Source: an uncultured Collinsella sp.
Lineage (GTDB): Bacteria > Actinomycetota > Coriobacteriia > Coriobacteriales > Coriobacteriaceae
Direction of reading: 5' to 3'
Assembly: GCA_900541175.1 (NCBI GenBank)
Contig: UQIT01000005.1
Location: forward strand, 34,944 to 98,943
DNA length: 64,000 nucleotides
Shown: positions 62,954 to 64,000 of the stretch, piece by piece
How the letters are laid out: every line of letters starts with the position of its first letter
How positions within the stretch are numbered: the stretch's first letter is position 1
Notes under the pieces: generated by a model
Databases searched by the model: none
The model's input: the letters and a program-made list of their open reading frames with translations, nothing else
What the model was told of the DNA's origin: nothing
Made by a program: the position numbers and the translations under genes

Positions 62954-63925
62954 GTGAATTCTGAATCCATCGCCGTCATCATCCCTTGCTACAACGAAGC
63001 GCTCACGATCGGCAAAGTCATCGACGACTTTCACCGCGAGCTTCCGCAGGCGACGGTCTATGTCTATGACAACAACTCGTCGGACGATACCTCACGCATT
63101 GCCACCGAGCACGGCGCCACAGTCCGCTTTGAGCCCCGTCAGGGAAAGGGCAACGTGTGCCGCCAGATGTTTCGCGATATCGACGCCGATTGCTACCTGA
63201 TGGTCGACGGAGACGACACCTACCCCGCCGAGGCGGCCAAGGCCCTCTGCGAGCCCATCCTTAACGGCACGGCCGACATGACCGTAGGCGATCGCCTTTC
63301 CAACGGCACCTACGCCGAGGAGAACAAGCGTGCCTTCCACGGCTTTGGCAATAATCTGGTCCGCGCCATGATCAAGTGGATCTATGGCTACAGCTTCGAT
63401 GACGTCATGACAGGCTACCGCGCCATGAGCCGCCCGTTCGTTAAAACCTTCCCAGTGCTTTCCGAGGGCTTTCAGATCGAAACCGAGCTCTCGATCCACG
63501 CCGTCGACCACCGCTGGCGCATCAAAGATGTGCCCATCGAGTACCGCGACCGTCCCGAGGGTTCCGAGTCCAAACTCAACACCGTGAGCGACGGCATTAA
63601 AGTCGTTGCGATGATCGGCACGCTGTTCAAGGACTACCGCCCGCTGAAGTTCTTCAGCCTCGTTGCGCTTCTGTTCGCGGTATTCGGCCTCGCCCTGGGC
63701 ATGCCCATCGTTGTCGAATATTTCCAGACCGGCCTCGTCCCGCGCTTCCCCACCGCTATGCTCGCCGCCTCGTTTATGTTCCTGTGCGGCCTGAGCCTTG
63801 CGACCGGCTTCATCCTAGATTCTGTAGCAAAGGTCGAAAAAAAGCAGTGGGAGGTCAACGTGTACAGCAAATACGCCTACGACGACCAGCCCGGCCACCC
63901 TACTTCCATGCCAAGCGAGAGGTAG
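62954..63925 (+). CDS. family 2 glycosyltransferase, membrane-bound
   Basis: In this 323-residue protein, a GT-A domain (1-220) begins IAVIIPCYNEA and carries the metal motif DGDDTYPA (85-92). Two membrane helices follow at about 237-257 and 268-290. The architecture fits polyprenyl-phosphate sugar transferases (GtrB/Dpm1-like) that load a sugar on undecaprenyl phosphate. GTG 62954 follows AAGGAG. It faces the exporter genes, suggesting a shared surface-glycan pathway. Confidence 0.9.
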   Translation: MNSESIAVIIPCYNEALTIGKVIDDFHRELPQATVYVYDNNSSDDTSRIATEHGATVRFEPRQGKGNVCRQMFRDIDADCYLMVDGDDTYPAEAAKALCEPILNGTADMTVGDRLSNGTYAEENKRAFHGFGNNLVRAMIKWIYGYSFDDVMTGYRAMSRPFVKTFPVLSEGFQIETELSIHAVDHRWRIKDVPIEYRDRPEGSESKLNTVSDGIKVVAMIGTLFKDYRPLKFFSLVALLFAVFGLALGMPIVVEYFQTGLVPRFPTAMLAASFMFLCGLSLATGFILDSVAKVEKKQWEVNVYSKYAYDDQPGHPTSMPSER

Positions 63926-63980
63926 ATCTTCCGCAAAATACTATTGGCACCACTGCGCAGATAGCCACCAACAAGAAAAG

Positions 63981-64000
63981 CCGCCGTTAAAGAACGGCGG
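63981..64000. terminator. hairpin at the window end
   Basis: An 8-bp stem (63981-63988 with 63993-64000) with loop AAAG lies 55 bases after the glycosyltransferase stop. On the minus strand CTTTTC follows. The sequence is cut, so direction is uncertain; it may be the meeting terminator of two genes. Confidence 0.5.

Overview
The window looks like a 64 kb piece of chromosome from a high-GC Coriobacteriia member, most likely a Collinsella-type gut anaerobe. This is inferred from the AdhE, PPDK and MEP-pathway gene set, the gene orders, and the many TTG/GTG starts behind strong Shine-Dalgarno (SD) sites; no database search was run. Most genes are housekeeping and lie on the minus strand. The exceptions are adhE plus a small kinase at the left end, dinB, the aromatic amino-acid cluster at 52.4-60.9 kb, and the last gene.

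Layout from left to right: partial adhE and an APH-like kinase; a minus-strand operon pyrH-frr-uppS-cdsA-dxr-rseP-ispG-proS (translation, lipid II carrier and isoprenoid synthesis); rpsB-tsf with a clear promoter; a DNA-processing run yraN-yifB-dprA-trmFO-xer, with rnhB and rplS as separate units; ppdK next to its regulator ppsR and glyQS; rpsP-khpA-rimM-trmD-lepB; divergent dinB. A REP-associated tyrosine transposase (RAYT), framed by two inverted palindromes, sits between dinB and the obg-nadD-yqeK-rsfS operon. Then come rplU-rpmA, a radical-SAM pair, a DUF697-like membrane protein, and the elongasome genes mreB-mreC-mreD-mrdA-rodA. Upstream of these are a TPR membrane protein, a cyclophilin, a zinc-ribbon membrane protein and a P-type ATPase with a long basic tail.

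The plus-strand aromatic block aroF-tyrA-aroB-aroA-aroC-pheA-aroE/K-aroQ encodes every enzyme from DAHP to chorismate plus the prephenate branches to Phe and Tyr. It has an attenuator-like leader in front of aroF and is bracketed by two minus-strand tRNA-Arg genes (CCG and UCU). A perfect inverted pair of the RAYT-linked palindrome splits it between aroC and pheA, and an unrelated palindrome lies between aroE/K and aroQ. The right end enters a cell-surface polysaccharide region: an ABC exporter (Wzm/Wzt-like) and a divergent family 2 glycosyltransferase.

The signals most worth following are the RAYT with its dispersed palindromes, the aroF leader/terminator, the winged-helix-like insertion in RseP, the phased repeats upstream of ppdK, and an xer gene whose conserved N-terminus has no ordinary start codon.
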